This document shows, piece after piece, positions 39,239 through 46,682 of a stretch of DNA of 64,000 bases; position 1 is the stretch's first letter, and every line of letters begins with the position of its first letter. A program made the translations under genes and the position numbers. The stretch is from an uncultured Flavobacteriaceae bacterium (GTDB lineage: Bacteria; Bacteroidota; Bacteroidia; Flavobacteriales; Flavobacteriaceae), in contig CANLWB010000010.1 of NCBI GenBank assembly GCA_947494695.1, forward strand, positions 124,001-188,000. The letters are read 5' to 3'. The notes below the pieces were generated by a model, which searched no databases, had not been told where the DNA came from, and was given only the letters and a program-made list of their open reading frames with translations.

Positions 39239-39288
39239 AAGCATGAGGAGGAATCTCATCTTACTGAGATTTCTCGTCACTCATGCTT
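39239..39288. repeat. REP-like hairpin element
   Basis: AAGCATGAG (39239) and CTCATGCTT (39280) form a perfect 9-bp outer stem. AATCTCA and TGAGATT form an inner stem around a TCTTAC loop. The flanks GATCGA and TGTCGA resemble Bacteroidota intergenic repeat ends. It abuts a truncated HTH gene. Confidence 0.6.
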
Positions 39289-39298
39289 CACCCTGTCG

Positions 39299-39454
39299 AA
39301 ATTATCAAAAGTTAAAAGTTATGCCTCGATTTCAGAAACTTTATTCATCAGCATAAATACTGTAAAAACTCATATTAAAAATATCTATGAAAAACTTCAG
39401 GTAACTAATAGGGAAGATGCGATTAAACTGTATGATAATAAGCATCTTCGTTAA
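39299..39454 (+). pseudogene. truncated LuxR-type HTH fragment
   Basis: About 51 codons reading LSKVKSYASISETLFISINT and VKTHIKNIYEKLQVTNREDA form the second half of a GerE-type helix-turn-helix, complete to a normal C-terminus. The region upstream in frame is translated REP-hairpin sequence, so no receiver domain or start of the original gene survives. Likely the stub of a response regulator destroyed by the repeat insertion or a deletion. It sits between the AAA/helicase operon and the NrtR locus. Confidence 0.6.
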
Positions 39455-39460
39455 CATCAT

Positions 39461-39502
39461 CATATAGGAAAGGCCGTTAATCGAAATTGTTATTCCTATA
39501 TG
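39461..39502. repeat. 10-bp inverted repeat
   Basis: CATATAGGAA (39461-39470) and TTCCTATATG (39493-39502) are perfect inverted copies around a 22-base spacer, just after the HTH fragment. There is no T-tract. It may be the old gene's 3' structure or another small repeat. Confidence 0.45.
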
Positions 39503-39641
39503 GATCATTGTATGAAGCCGAAATGCCGCTGCTGAGGGTCGTCATAGTACTTAGGGAAAACTAATAGGCGAAGCCTATCTCAATAACTCTATTTTGAGGA
39601 CAGTTTGTTTAAGAAATTCTTTATTTGATTTTTCAGTATTG

Positions 39642-39665
39642 TATCTTTGTGTTAAACATACGCAT
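39642..39665 (+). promoter_or_regulatory. nrtR promoter with NrtR-type operator
   Basis: The -7 element TATCTTTG (39642-39649) is overlapped by TTGTGT-N7-ACGCAT (39647-39665), which fits the TTGTGT-N7-ACGCAA dyad found at two other promoters in the locus. It ends 2 bp before the nrtR ATG, consistent with autoregulation. Confidence 0.65.
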
Positions 39666-39667
39666 AA

Positions 39668-40360
39668 ATGAAAGTCAGACAAGAGATAAAGGTAGCAGTT
39701 GATGCGGTTGTTTTTGGCTATGAGTCTAAGAACAATCTTTCTGTTTTATTAATTAAAAGAGGAATTGAACCTTTTAAGAATGAATGGGCTTTACCCGGAG
39801 GCTTGGTTTTAAATGATGAATCGTTAGAAGATGCTGTTGAACGAGAACTTAAAGAGGAAACCGGAATAACTATAGATTATTTAGAGCAGTTATATACATT
39901 TGGTTCGCCGAATAGAGATCCCCGAAATAGAGTACTGGCCGTGAGCTATTTTGGTTTGGTAAAACCCAATCATTTCAAAATTAAAGCGGATACCGATGCA
40001 GCCGATGTGCAATGGTTTCATTTAAGTGAATTGCCAAAATTGGCTTTCGATCATCAGGAAATTTTGGATATGGCACATCAACGCCTCAAAGCAAAATTGA
40101 GCTATGAACCCATTGGCTTTGACTTGCTAAATGACGAGTTTCCATTCTCAGACTTAGAGCATTTATATATGACCATTTTAGGGAAAGAAATAGACCGAAG
40201 GAATTTCAGAAAAAAAATGCTAAGCTTTGGTATTATTGAAGAAACCAATAAAATAGAAAAAATTGGTAGTGGTCGTCCGGCAAAACTTTTTAAATTCAAT
40301 AAAAAGAAATTCAAACAACTTACTGTAAATGATTTCCATTTTGAAATAAAGTTTGTGTAA
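39668..40360 (+). CDS. nrtR: NrtR-type Nudix transcriptional regulator
   Basis: 230 residues. The N-terminal Nudix domain (1-130) has LPGGLVLNDE and EDAVERELKEETGI. The Nudix box GX5EX7REUXEEXGU is complete, unlike many NrtRs in which it is degenerate. The C-terminal winged helix (about 150-225) contains DLEHLYMTILGKEIDRRNFR and IGSGRPAKLFKFN. NrtR proteins repress NAD metabolism genes and release DNA on binding ADP-ribose-type ligands (family knowledge). An operator lies at its own promoter and a perfect 21-bp palindrome overlaps its stop codon. Its neighbours are PRPP-synthetase-like, NADAR, KptA and NAMPT genes, which supports a NAD/ADP-ribose role over the sugar-metabolism role seen in some Bacteroidota NrtRs. 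Confidence 0.85.
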   Translation: MKVRQEIKVAVDAVVFGYESKNNLSVLLIKRGIEPFKNEWALPGGLVLNDESLEDAVERELKEETGITIDYLEQLYTFGSPNRDPRNRVLAVSYFGLVKPNHFKIKADTDAADVQWFHLSELPKLAFDHQEILDMAHQRLKAKLSYEPIGFDLLNDEFPFSDLEHLYMTILGKEIDRRNFRKKMLSFGIIEETNKIEKIGSGRPAKLFKFNKKKFKQLTVNDFHFEIKFV

Positions 40361-40372
40361 AAATTACACAAA
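40352..40372 (+). promoter_or_regulatory. perfect 21-bp palindrome overlapping the nrtR stop
   Basis: TTTGTGTAA-AAA-TTACACAAA includes the nrtR stop codon TAA (40358-40360). Its half-site TTTGTGTAA matches the half-sites of the NrtR-type operators. It lies 30 bp upstream of the next operator, so it may be an auxiliary binding site. Confidence 0.6.
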
Positions 40373-40374
40373 AT

Positions 40375-40421
40375 TTTGTTATATCATTTTGTCTTTATAC
40401 ATTTGTGTAAAATATACGCAA
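40375..40421 (+). promoter_or_regulatory. promoter and NrtR-type operator of the PRPP-synthetase-like gene
   Basis: The -33 element TTTG (40375-40378), 19-bp spacer and -7 element TACATTTG (40398-40405) form a textbook Bacteroidota promoter. TTGTGT-N7-ACGCAA (40403-40421) overlaps its -7 end and the start site and stops one base before the ATG at 40423. Confidence 0.75.
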
Positions 40422-40422
40422 T

Positions 40423-41274
40423 ATGATTTTGAATCTAGACCCCAGTTTTAATCCATTCGGCAAAGATGAAAGTATTGAATTTGAAAGCTTCACGTTTTCG
40501 GGAGGTGAACCTCATATCAAGATTTTAACTTCCATACATGAAGATCTAAGTGTGACGGTAACACACAGAATCCAGTCTTTTAATGATTTTGGGCTTTTAT
40601 TATTAGCTATTGATGCCTTGCAGAGAGTGGGAGTTAAAACCATAGATGTGCTAATTCCTTATTTTCCTGCCGCTAGACAGGATCGGGTTATGGTGCCGGG
40701 AGAATCGTTATCTGTGAAGGTATATGCAGAGCTATTAAACAACTTGAATTTGAATCGTGTCACAGTTTATGATCCGCATTCAGAGGTAACCCCAGCACTT
40801 TTGAATAACTGTAAGGTAGTTTCAAATTATAATTTTATTAAAGACGTGATCAAGGATATTGATAAAGAGATCATCCTTATTTCACCAGACGGAGGAGCTT
40901 TAAAGAAAATTTACAAATTATCCAGTGCATTGGGCGGGATAGATGTTGTAGAATGCTCAAAATCACGAGACGTAAAGACCGGGCAAATATCAGATTTTAA
41001 AGTATATGCTGAAGATTTAAAAGGAAAACCGTGTTTAATAGTTGATGATATATGCGACGGTGGTGGAACTTTTATGGGGCTGGCAAAAGAGCTTAAAAAT
41101 AAGCACGCAGGACAATTATACTTAGCCGTTAGTCATGGTGTTTTTAGCAAGGGTTTAACCGAGCTTAGTTCTTGTTTTGATAAAATATATTCCACAGATT
41201 CGTTTAGAAGTATTGAAAGTACAGAGCGGTTTAAGCAAATTGAATTAAAAGAGATAAGTAACAATGACATATAG
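40423..41274 (+). CDS. prs: PRPP-synthetase-family protein (NAD-salvage type)
   Basis: 283 residues, shorter than housekeeping PRPP synthetase (about 310). The ATP-site loop PYFPAARQDRV and the PRPP-binding loop CLIVDDICDGGGTF are present, with PDGGALKK and YDPHSE as further family motifs. Canonical activity is PRPP from ribose-5-phosphate and ATP, feeding the NAMPT-type enzyme at 45079. A pair of PRPP-synthetase-like and NAMPT-like enzymes is also the composition of phage NARP1 systems (ADP-ribose pyrophosphorylation, then nicotinamide transfer). An ADP-ribose substrate is thus an alternative I cannot exclude. The stop overlaps the NADAR gene by 11 bp. Confidence 0.85.
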   Translation: MILNLDPSFNPFGKDESIEFESFTFSGGEPHIKILTSIHEDLSVTVTHRIQSFNDFGLLLLAIDALQRVGVKTIDVLIPYFPAARQDRVMVPGESLSVKVYAELLNNLNLNRVTVYDPHSEVTPALLNNCKVVSNYNFIKDVIKDIDKEIILISPDGGALKKIYKLSSALGGIDVVECSKSRDVKTGQISDFKVYAEDLKGKPCLIVDDICDGGGTFMGLAKELKNKHAGQLYLAVSHGVFSKGLTELSSCFDKIYSTDSFRSIESTERFKQIELKEISNNDI

Positions 41275-41833
41275 TAGAAAACAGCTTATAACAGAGTTTG
41301 AAAAACAAAGAAAAATTAAATATCTATTCTTTTGGGGACATACCCCCAATAAAGATGGTAGCATTGGTAAAAGTTGTTTTAGTCAATGGTGGGTAGCGCC
41401 TTTTGAAGTAGAAGGAATAACTTATAAAACAGCAGAGCATTGGATGATGGCAGAAAAAGCACGATTGTTTGATAATGATGATATGGTAGATGAAATAATA
41501 AAATGTAAAACACCTGCTGAAGCAAAAAAATGGGGTAGAAAAGTAACAGGGTTTATTCCTGAAGAATGGGATAATACTAAGTACGAGATTGTTAAAAAAG
41601 GGAATTTATACAAGTTCTTACAAAATGATGATTTAAAAGATTTTTTGATTAGAACTAATGATAGAGTGCTTGTAGAGGCGAGTCCAGTCGATCCTATTTG
41701 GGGAATTGGTTTAGCTTCAGACCATAAAAATGTTGAAAATCCAAATTTGTGGAAAGGAGAAAATCTTTTAGGTTTTGCTTTAATGGAGGTGCGAGATCAA
41801 TTGAAAACGAATACATTAGATATAGGTCAATAG
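41264..41833 (+). CDS. NADAR (YbiA-like) ADP-ribose/NAD hydrolase family protein
   Basis: 189 residues covering the whole NADAR domain: FFWGHTPNKDGSIGKSCFSQ, the active-site helix TAEHWMMAEKARLF, PAEAKKWGRKVTGF, and a C-terminal PIWGIGLASDH and NLLGFALMEVRDQL. Members hydrolyse N-glycosidic bonds of riboflavin intermediates or remove ADP-ribose from nucleic acids (guanine-linked in known cases). The gene overlaps the PRPP-synthetase-like gene and is under the same NrtR-type operator. In this context reversal of ADP-ribosylation is the more likely role, as inference. Confidence 0.9.
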   Translation: MTYSRKQLITEFEKQRKIKYLFFWGHTPNKDGSIGKSCFSQWWVAPFEVEGITYKTAEHWMMAEKARLFDNDDMVDEIIKCKTPAEAKKWGRKVTGFIPEEWDNTKYEIVKKGNLYKFLQNDDLKDFLIRTNDRVLVEASPVDPIWGIGLASDHKNVENPNLWKGENLLGFALMEVRDQLKTNTLDIGQ

Positions 41834-41973
41834 AAGAAAAGGAACTTGTTCTAAGTATTGAAATCGGATTTAAAAATTTCCACCAAAGTTAAATTAGATA
41901 GGCAATATTATTTATAAGCAGGGAGATGCAACGCAACCCAGTTCTAATGGTAATAAAATCATATTGAATAAGC

Positions 41974-42531
41974 ATGAACATGACAGAACAACGAAAAAAA
42001 CAAATAAGTAAATTTCTAAGTTTGATATTAAGGCATCAACCTGAAACAATTGGACTAAAGCTAGATGAAAATGGGTGGGCTGTAATTCATGAGATCTTTG
42101 AGAAATCGAAATTACGATTTACGTTTGAAGAATTGGAGGAAGTAGTCGTTACAAGTGATAAACAACGATTCTCATTTAATGCCGATAAAACAAAAATAAG
42201 AGCAAACCAGGGGCATTCATTAAAAACAGTTGATTTAAACTTGAAGCCTCAAACGCCACCACCGTTTTTATATCATGGTACGGTAACAAAGTTTATGCCT
42301 GCCATAAAATTACATGGACTAAAAAAAATGAGTCGTCAACATGTGCATTTAAGTAAGGATAAAGATACAGCTATAAAAGTGGGTTCAAGAAGAGGAAAAC
42401 CAATTATACTGGGTGTTAGGGCAATGGATATGCAAAATGAAGGGCATCTGTTTTTTAAGTCCGAAAATGGTGTTTGGTTAACCGATCATATTCCCCTAAA
42501 ATTTATTGAGTTTAAACCAGTTCAACATTAG
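41974..42531 (+). CDS. kptA: RNA 2'-phosphotransferase (KptA/Tpt1)
   Basis: 185 residues. The N-terminal winged helix has the family opening KFLSLILRHQPETIGLKLDE and NGWAVIHEIFE. The C-terminal ART-fold domain has FLYHGTVTKFMPAIKLHGL, RQHVHLSKD and the trailing SRRGKPIILGV. Tpt1 enzymes transfer a 2'-phosphate from RNA to NAD+, and some ADP-ribosylate nucleic-acid ends. In bacteria without tRNA splicing the substrate is uncertain, so placement beside NADAR in an NAD locus is telling. ATG 41980 is an equally possible start. It is 140 bp after the NADAR gene. Confidence 0.9.
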   Translation: MNMTEQRKKQISKFLSLILRHQPETIGLKLDENGWAVIHEIFEKSKLRFTFEELEEVVVTSDKQRFSFNADKTKIRANQGHSLKTVDLNLKPQTPPPFLYHGTVTKFMPAIKLHGLKKMSRQHVHLSKDKDTAIKVGSRRGKPIILGVRAMDMQNEGHLFFKSENGVWLTDHIPLKFIEFKPVQH

Positions 42532-42680
42532 AATAATCGGATGAATGGATGGTATGGATAAGAATGAAGGACAGGGGTAATAAATAATTATAAATATTTA
42601 CATAAGTTTACCTTAAGTTAAAATAACGCGCTTCCGGGAGTTTTTATATAGAACCCCAATAATAAATAAAAACAAATAAA

Positions 42681-43016
42681 ATGAGTGAAGATTTAAAACC
42701 GCGATTCGTTGATGCTTTACGAAGAAACAATGATCAAATTAGAGAAGACCGGGCTAAAGTTATAGCCGAAGATTCTGAATTAATTTACAGAAGGAGAATA
42801 GAAGATATAGAGCTTAAAATTAAGCGTTTAAGCAGAGAGCAAGAAAGTGCGATAGATATAAGTCCTTTGGATAAAAACAGCTTGACTTTTGCAGATTTCA
42901 ATCCTGACAGTTTTGTTGAAAAAGATATTGAAATTTCTTTAAAAATAAGAAACCTGAAAATTCAGTTTGAGATCACTAAAAATAGATACGAATACTTATT
43001 TGGAAAAAAATACTAA
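42681..43016 (+). CDS. small helical protein paired with the vWA protein
   Basis: 111 residues, strongly charged and mostly helical (IYRRRIEDIELKIKRLSREQ is coiled-coil-like), with an internal DKNSLTFADFNPDSF linker and a second helix ending EYLFGKKY. No signal peptide and no known family. The stop is 2 bp before the vWA gene, so the two are probably a stoichiometric pair. An upstream gap of 149 bp carries no NrtR-type site that I can see. Confidence 0.6.
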   Translation: MSEDLKPRFVDALRRNNDQIREDRAKVIAEDSELIYRRRIEDIELKIKRLSREQESAIDISPLDKNSLTFADFNPDSFVEKDIEISLKIRNLKIQFEITKNRYEYLFGKKY

Positions 43017-43018
43017 TT

Positions 43019-43879
43019 ATGGGAGGAGCAAAATATAATATTGATGATAGGTTTTTAAGAGCAAAAAAGGCCGGTTACGCCAGTAAATCTGTGAATGATA
43101 TTTTCATACAAAACAGGGAACGAAGAGCTCACAATTCAATGATTCCAAAGAATATTGAATATAGAGAAGCAAGGGATTCAGAAGGGCACCCTAACTCATT
43201 TCCTGTTATTTTGGCCTTAGATGTTACGGGAAGTATGGGACACATACCCCATGATTTAATTAAAGAAGGTTTACCAAAATTGATGGGCGGAATTATTCAG
43301 GATGGCGTTCCAGATACGGCGTTGCTTTTTCTGGGAATTGGTGACCATGAATGTGATGGGTATCCGTTGCAAGTAGGTCAGTTTGAATCTGGAGATGAGG
43401 AATTAGATATGTGGCTTACCCGCACTTATATAGAATCCGGAGGTGGAGGAAACGCAGGGGAAAGCTACTTGCTGGCCTGGTATTTTGCAGCTTTTCATAC
43501 AAGAACAGATGCCTTTGAAAAAAGAAAACAGAAAGGTGTATTGATTACCATTGGTGATGAGCCTAATTTAAAGTCATTGCCCGCTTCTGCAATTAAAGAA
43601 ATTATGGGTGCGGGGCAGCAAACATATTCCGATATAGAATTGCTGGAAGAAGCCCAAAAGAAGTACGAGGTATTTCATGTGAGTGTTACGCATTCTCCAA
43701 GAGCCGTTGAAGCAGAAAAAGGCTGGAAAGACGTGTTGGGAAATAACTGTATTTCTGTAAGCGATTATAAAACCATACCAGAGGTTGTGAAAAATTTGGT
43801 ATGCGAAAAATATAAAACGAATAAGGATTTGAATACAGGCTCTTCAGAAACAAGCTATGATAACATTGATATGTTATAA
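43019..43879 (+). CDS. von Willebrand factor A-like protein of the NAD locus
   Basis: 286 residues. The MIDAS-type start LALDVTGSMGHIPHDLIKEG (DxTGSM form) is at about residue 69. Later metal/fold motifs are LFLGIGDHECDG, IESGGGGNAGESYLLAWYF and VLITIGDEPNL. The N-terminal 60 residues are basic and unassigned. DxTGS-type vWA domains in bacteria usually act as scaffolds with chaperones or enzymes. It lies 2 bp after the small coiled-coil gene and 3 bp before the PurA-like gene, so it is embedded in the locus. Function is not deducible. Confidence 0.7.
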   Translation: MGGAKYNIDDRFLRAKKAGYASKSVNDIFIQNRERRAHNSMIPKNIEYREARDSEGHPNSFPVILALDVTGSMGHIPHDLIKEGLPKLMGGIIQDGVPDTALLFLGIGDHECDGYPLQVGQFESGDEELDMWLTRTYIESGGGGNAGESYLLAWYFAAFHTRTDAFEKRKQKGVLITIGDEPNLKSLPASAIKEIMGAGQQTYSDIELLEEAQKKYEVFHVSVTHSPRAVEAEKGWKDVLGNNCISVSDYKTIPEVVKNLVCEKYKTNKDLNTGSSETSYDNIDML

Positions 43880-43882
43880 AGA

Positions 43883-44956
43883 ATGAAATCAGCTAAAATT
43901 GTTATAGGTTTAGGGTTTGGCGATGAAGGCAAAGGTATTACCACCGATTTTCTATGCAGCCAATACCCTGAAGCTATCGTTGTACGCTTTTCTGGAGGGC
44001 ATCAGGCAGCGCATACCGTATTGTTAAATGGTAAGAAACACATACATGCTAGTTTTTGTAGTGGTGCGTTAAGAGGAATACCGTCTTACTTTAGTGAGCA
44101 CTGCATAATACACCCTTCCTTTCTGTATAATGAAAAAAAAGAGTTAGAGAAAAAAAATGGTAATACAGAGCTGTTTATTCACCCACTAACCAAAGTGGCA
44201 ACACCTTTTGATGTTTGGCACAATCGTAAGGACAATAAAAACCTGGAACATGGGAGCTGCGGTAAAGGTATTGGGGCAACCATGAAAAGAAATGAAGGGG
44301 TTTATAAGTTGTACGCGATAGATCTATTAGCGCCTGAGGCTATACGTATTGAAAAATTAAAAGGTATTGCGAACTACTATGGCGTATCTAATACGGACGA
44401 ACTACGAAATGAAGTCGATTATTTTTTAGAATGTATCGATAAGCTAAACTGGAAAATAAGGGACTATTCGTTTTTAAAAACGTATGAGACCTTTATATTT
44501 GAAGGTAGTCAAGGGGTTTTGTTGGATATGGATCATGGTATATTTCCAAATGTTACTTATGCCAATACAACATCAAAGCATGCTATTGAAATTTGCAAAG
44601 AGCTCGATATAGAAGATGTAGAAACGTTTTATGTTTCGAGATCCTATGCAACTAGACATGGGAGCGGCTGGATGCTAAACGAAAGCGAAATTAAACTAAA
44701 GAATAATGAGGAAGAGACGTGCGTTTATAATGAGTTTCAGAAGGGTTTAAGGTTTGGGAAACTGGATCTTGATCTATTATTACATGCTAAAGAAACAGAT
44801 CAAATTTATAATATCTCAAAAAAGAGTCATATTGTAATAACGTGTTTAGACCAGTTTGAGCCGGCTGTTGATTGGCGCAAATTGAAAAACAATTTTGACA
44901 GCATTTATGGTTCTTATAGCCCCGAATCAAATACGTTTAAAGTATTAAACATATAG
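43883..44956 (+). CDS. short divergent adenylosuccinate-synthetase-like ligase
   Basis: 357 residues, about 70 shorter than housekeeping PurA. The P-loop is GLGFGDEGKG with catalytic D14 retained. GGHQAAHTV keeps the catalytic His (H44) but has Gln where PurA has the nucleotide-binding Asn. CGKGIGATMKR, FEGSQGVLLDMDHG and FPNVTYANTTS are further PurA motifs. The aspartate-binding GATTGRRRR loop is replaced by NEFQKGLRFGKLDLD, as in short archaeal/phage-type homologues. D14 argues against classical PurZ, but a PurZ0-like or new specificity is possible. It is 3 bp after the vWA gene. PurA chemistry (GTP-driven aspartate addition to a purine nucleotide) is the family baseline. Confidence 0.75.
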   Translation: MKSAKIVIGLGFGDEGKGITTDFLCSQYPEAIVVRFSGGHQAAHTVLLNGKKHIHASFCSGALRGIPSYFSEHCIIHPSFLYNEKKELEKKNGNTELFIHPLTKVATPFDVWHNRKDNKNLEHGSCGKGIGATMKRNEGVYKLYAIDLLAPEAIRIEKLKGIANYYGVSNTDELRNEVDYFLECIDKLNWKIRDYSFLKTYETFIFEGSQGVLLDMDHGIFPNVTYANTTSKHAIEICKELDIEDVETFYVSRSYATRHGSGWMLNESEIKLKNNEEETCVYNEFQKGLRFGKLDLDLLLHAKETDQIYNISKKSHIVITCLDQFEPAVDWRKLKNNFDSIYGSYSPESNTFKVLNI

Positions 44957-44975
44957 TTCTCACTTTTATAAAAAA

Positions 44976-45051
44976 TATATTTGTGTAAAAAATACGCAAA
45001 TTAATTTGCGAAATCAAATTTACTTTCTATATTTGTGTAATAATAACGCAA
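44976..45051 (+). promoter_or_regulatory. double NrtR-type operator and promoter of the NAMPT gene
   Basis: Two dyads TTGTGT-N7-ACGCAA lie at 44981-44999 and 45033-45051. Between them is the perfect palindrome CGCAAATT-AATTTGCG (44995-45010). The promoter is TTTG (45005-45008), 19 bp, TATATTTG (45028-45035), so the downstream dyad overlaps the -7 element as at the other two sites. A second TATATTTG (44976-44983) overlaps the upstream dyad. Confidence 0.75.
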
Positions 45052-45078
45052 ATCTAAATCAATAACACCAATAACACC

Positions 45079-46533
45079 ATGAACCCACTATTATTTACAG
45101 ACGGTTATAAGGTAGACCACAGGAGACAGTATCCCGAAAACACAACGTTAGTTTATTCCAACTGGACCCCTAGAAAGAGCAGAATCGATCATATTGATGA
45201 GGTTGTATTTTTCGGATTGCAATATTTCATTAAAAAATATATGATTGAAGACTTTCAAGATAATTTTTTTAATCAGCCAAAGGATGCTGTATGCGAAAGA
45301 TATGCTCGACGTATTAATAACTATTTGGGAGAAAATAAGGTGGGTGTTCAACATATTTCAGATCTGCATGATTTAGGATATTTACCTATGGTTATAAAGG
45401 CATTACCCGAAGGCGTATCCGTGCCTGTTCGTGTACCCATGTTTACCATGTATAATACAAAAGCTGAATTTTTCTGGCTCACGAATTATTTTGAAACCTT
45501 ATTGTCTACAACAGTTTGGTTACCATGTAATTCCGCAACCATAGCTAAGCAATATCGAGTGATTTTAGACGAATATGCTAAAGAAACATCATCAATGCCA
45601 GAATTTGTAGATTGGCAAGGACACGACTTCTCTATGCGAGGTATGGCCGGATTAGAAGCCGCTAAACTTAGTGCAACTGGACATTTATTAAGCTTTACAG
45701 GTACAGACACCATTCCTGCAATAGACTTTTTAGAGACCTATTACAATGCGAACTCAGATTCTGAACTGATAGGAGGCTCGGTTGCGGCTACAGAACATTC
45801 TGTGATGTGTATGGGGACAGACTCAGGTGAGCAAGACACCTTTAAACGATTGATAACAGAAGTTTATCCCGGTGGTATTGTTTCTATTGTTTCAGATACT
45901 TGGGATTTATGGAAAGTCTTAACCGAGTACTTGCCTAACCTGAAAGAAGAGGTTCTAAATAGAGATGGGAAAGTCGTTATTCGCCCAGATAGTGGAGACC
46001 CAGTAGATATTATTTGTGGTAATCCTAATGGCAAAACGGCAAAAGAGCAAAAGGGTGTCATAGAACTATTATGGGAAGTCTTTGGTGGTACGAGAAACAA
46101 TAAGGGGTATAAGGAGTTAGACTCGCATATTGGAGCTATTTATGGAGATAGTATCACTTTAGAGAGAGCCGTTCAAATTTGCGAACGTTTAAAACAAAAA
46201 GGCTTTGCTTCTACAAACGTGGTTTTAGGGATAGGTTCTTTTACTTACCAGTATAATACAAGGGATACATTTGGTTTTGCTATGAAGGCCACGTATGGAG
46301 AAGTGGATGGTGAAGGACGTGAAATATTTAAAGATCCTATTACCGATGATGGTACAAAAAAGTCAGCAAAAGGACTTTTAAAAGTTGTCAAGACAAATGG
46401 TGTCTATGAGCTTATAGACCAGGTAACTTGGGCTGAAGAAGAACAGGGGGAGCTAAAAGAGGTTTTTAGAGATGGAAAACTTATAATTGACGAGTCTTTA
46501 GCCGATATTAGACAGCGATTAAAGTCGGTTTGA
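45079..46533 (+). CDS. nadV: nicotinamide phosphoribosyltransferase family enzyme
   Basis: 484 residues, close to human NAMPT (491). Motifs: NPLLFTDGYKVDHRRQYPEN, the HDFSMRGMAG substrate loop, FTGTDT (aspartate that selects nicotinamide), the catalytic histidine H240 in ATEHSVMCMGT, VSDTWDLW and RPDSGDP for PRPP. The known reaction is nicotinamide plus PRPP to NMN. In the phage NARP1 pathway a related enzyme (Namat) uses ADP-ribose pyrophosphate and gives NAD+ directly; sequence reading does not separate the two. It has its own promoter with two NrtR-type operators. No NMN adenylyltransferase is in the window. Confidence 0.92.
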   Translation: MNPLLFTDGYKVDHRRQYPENTTLVYSNWTPRKSRIDHIDEVVFFGLQYFIKKYMIEDFQDNFFNQPKDAVCERYARRINNYLGENKVGVQHISDLHDLGYLPMVIKALPEGVSVPVRVPMFTMYNTKAEFFWLTNYFETLLSTTVWLPCNSATIAKQYRVILDEYAKETSSMPEFVDWQGHDFSMRGMAGLEAAKLSATGHLLSFTGTDTIPAIDFLETYYNANSDSELIGGSVAATEHSVMCMGTDSGEQDTFKRLITEVYPGGIVSIVSDTWDLWKVLTEYLPNLKEEVLNRDGKVVIRPDSGDPVDIICGNPNGKTAKEQKGVIELLWEVFGGTRNNKGYKELDSHIGAIYGDSITLERAVQICERLKQKGFASTNVVLGIGSFTYQYNTRDTFGFAMKATYGEVDGEGREIFKDPITDDGTKKSAKGLLKVVKTNGVYELIDQVTWAEEEQGELKEVFRDGKLIIDESLADIRQRLKSV

Positions 46534-46682
46534 TACCGCTTCGAATCAAAGTAAAAATTGAAAAGTAGCTTGGTGTATGTTCCTTTGAATCGTTAAGGTT
46601 ACTATATTTATTCAAAGAAACATCTAATAGTATGCGATAAATTACACTTGCCATATGCTCTATATGCCACGCTTTGTCAAGT

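Noticed and set aside
43883-44956. Z-genome (2-aminoadenine) pathway from a PurZ-like gene
   Set aside because: Catalytic Asp14 is retained, unlike classical PurZ, and no DatZ, DpoZ or MazZ-type partner is present in the window. Kept only as a specificity question.
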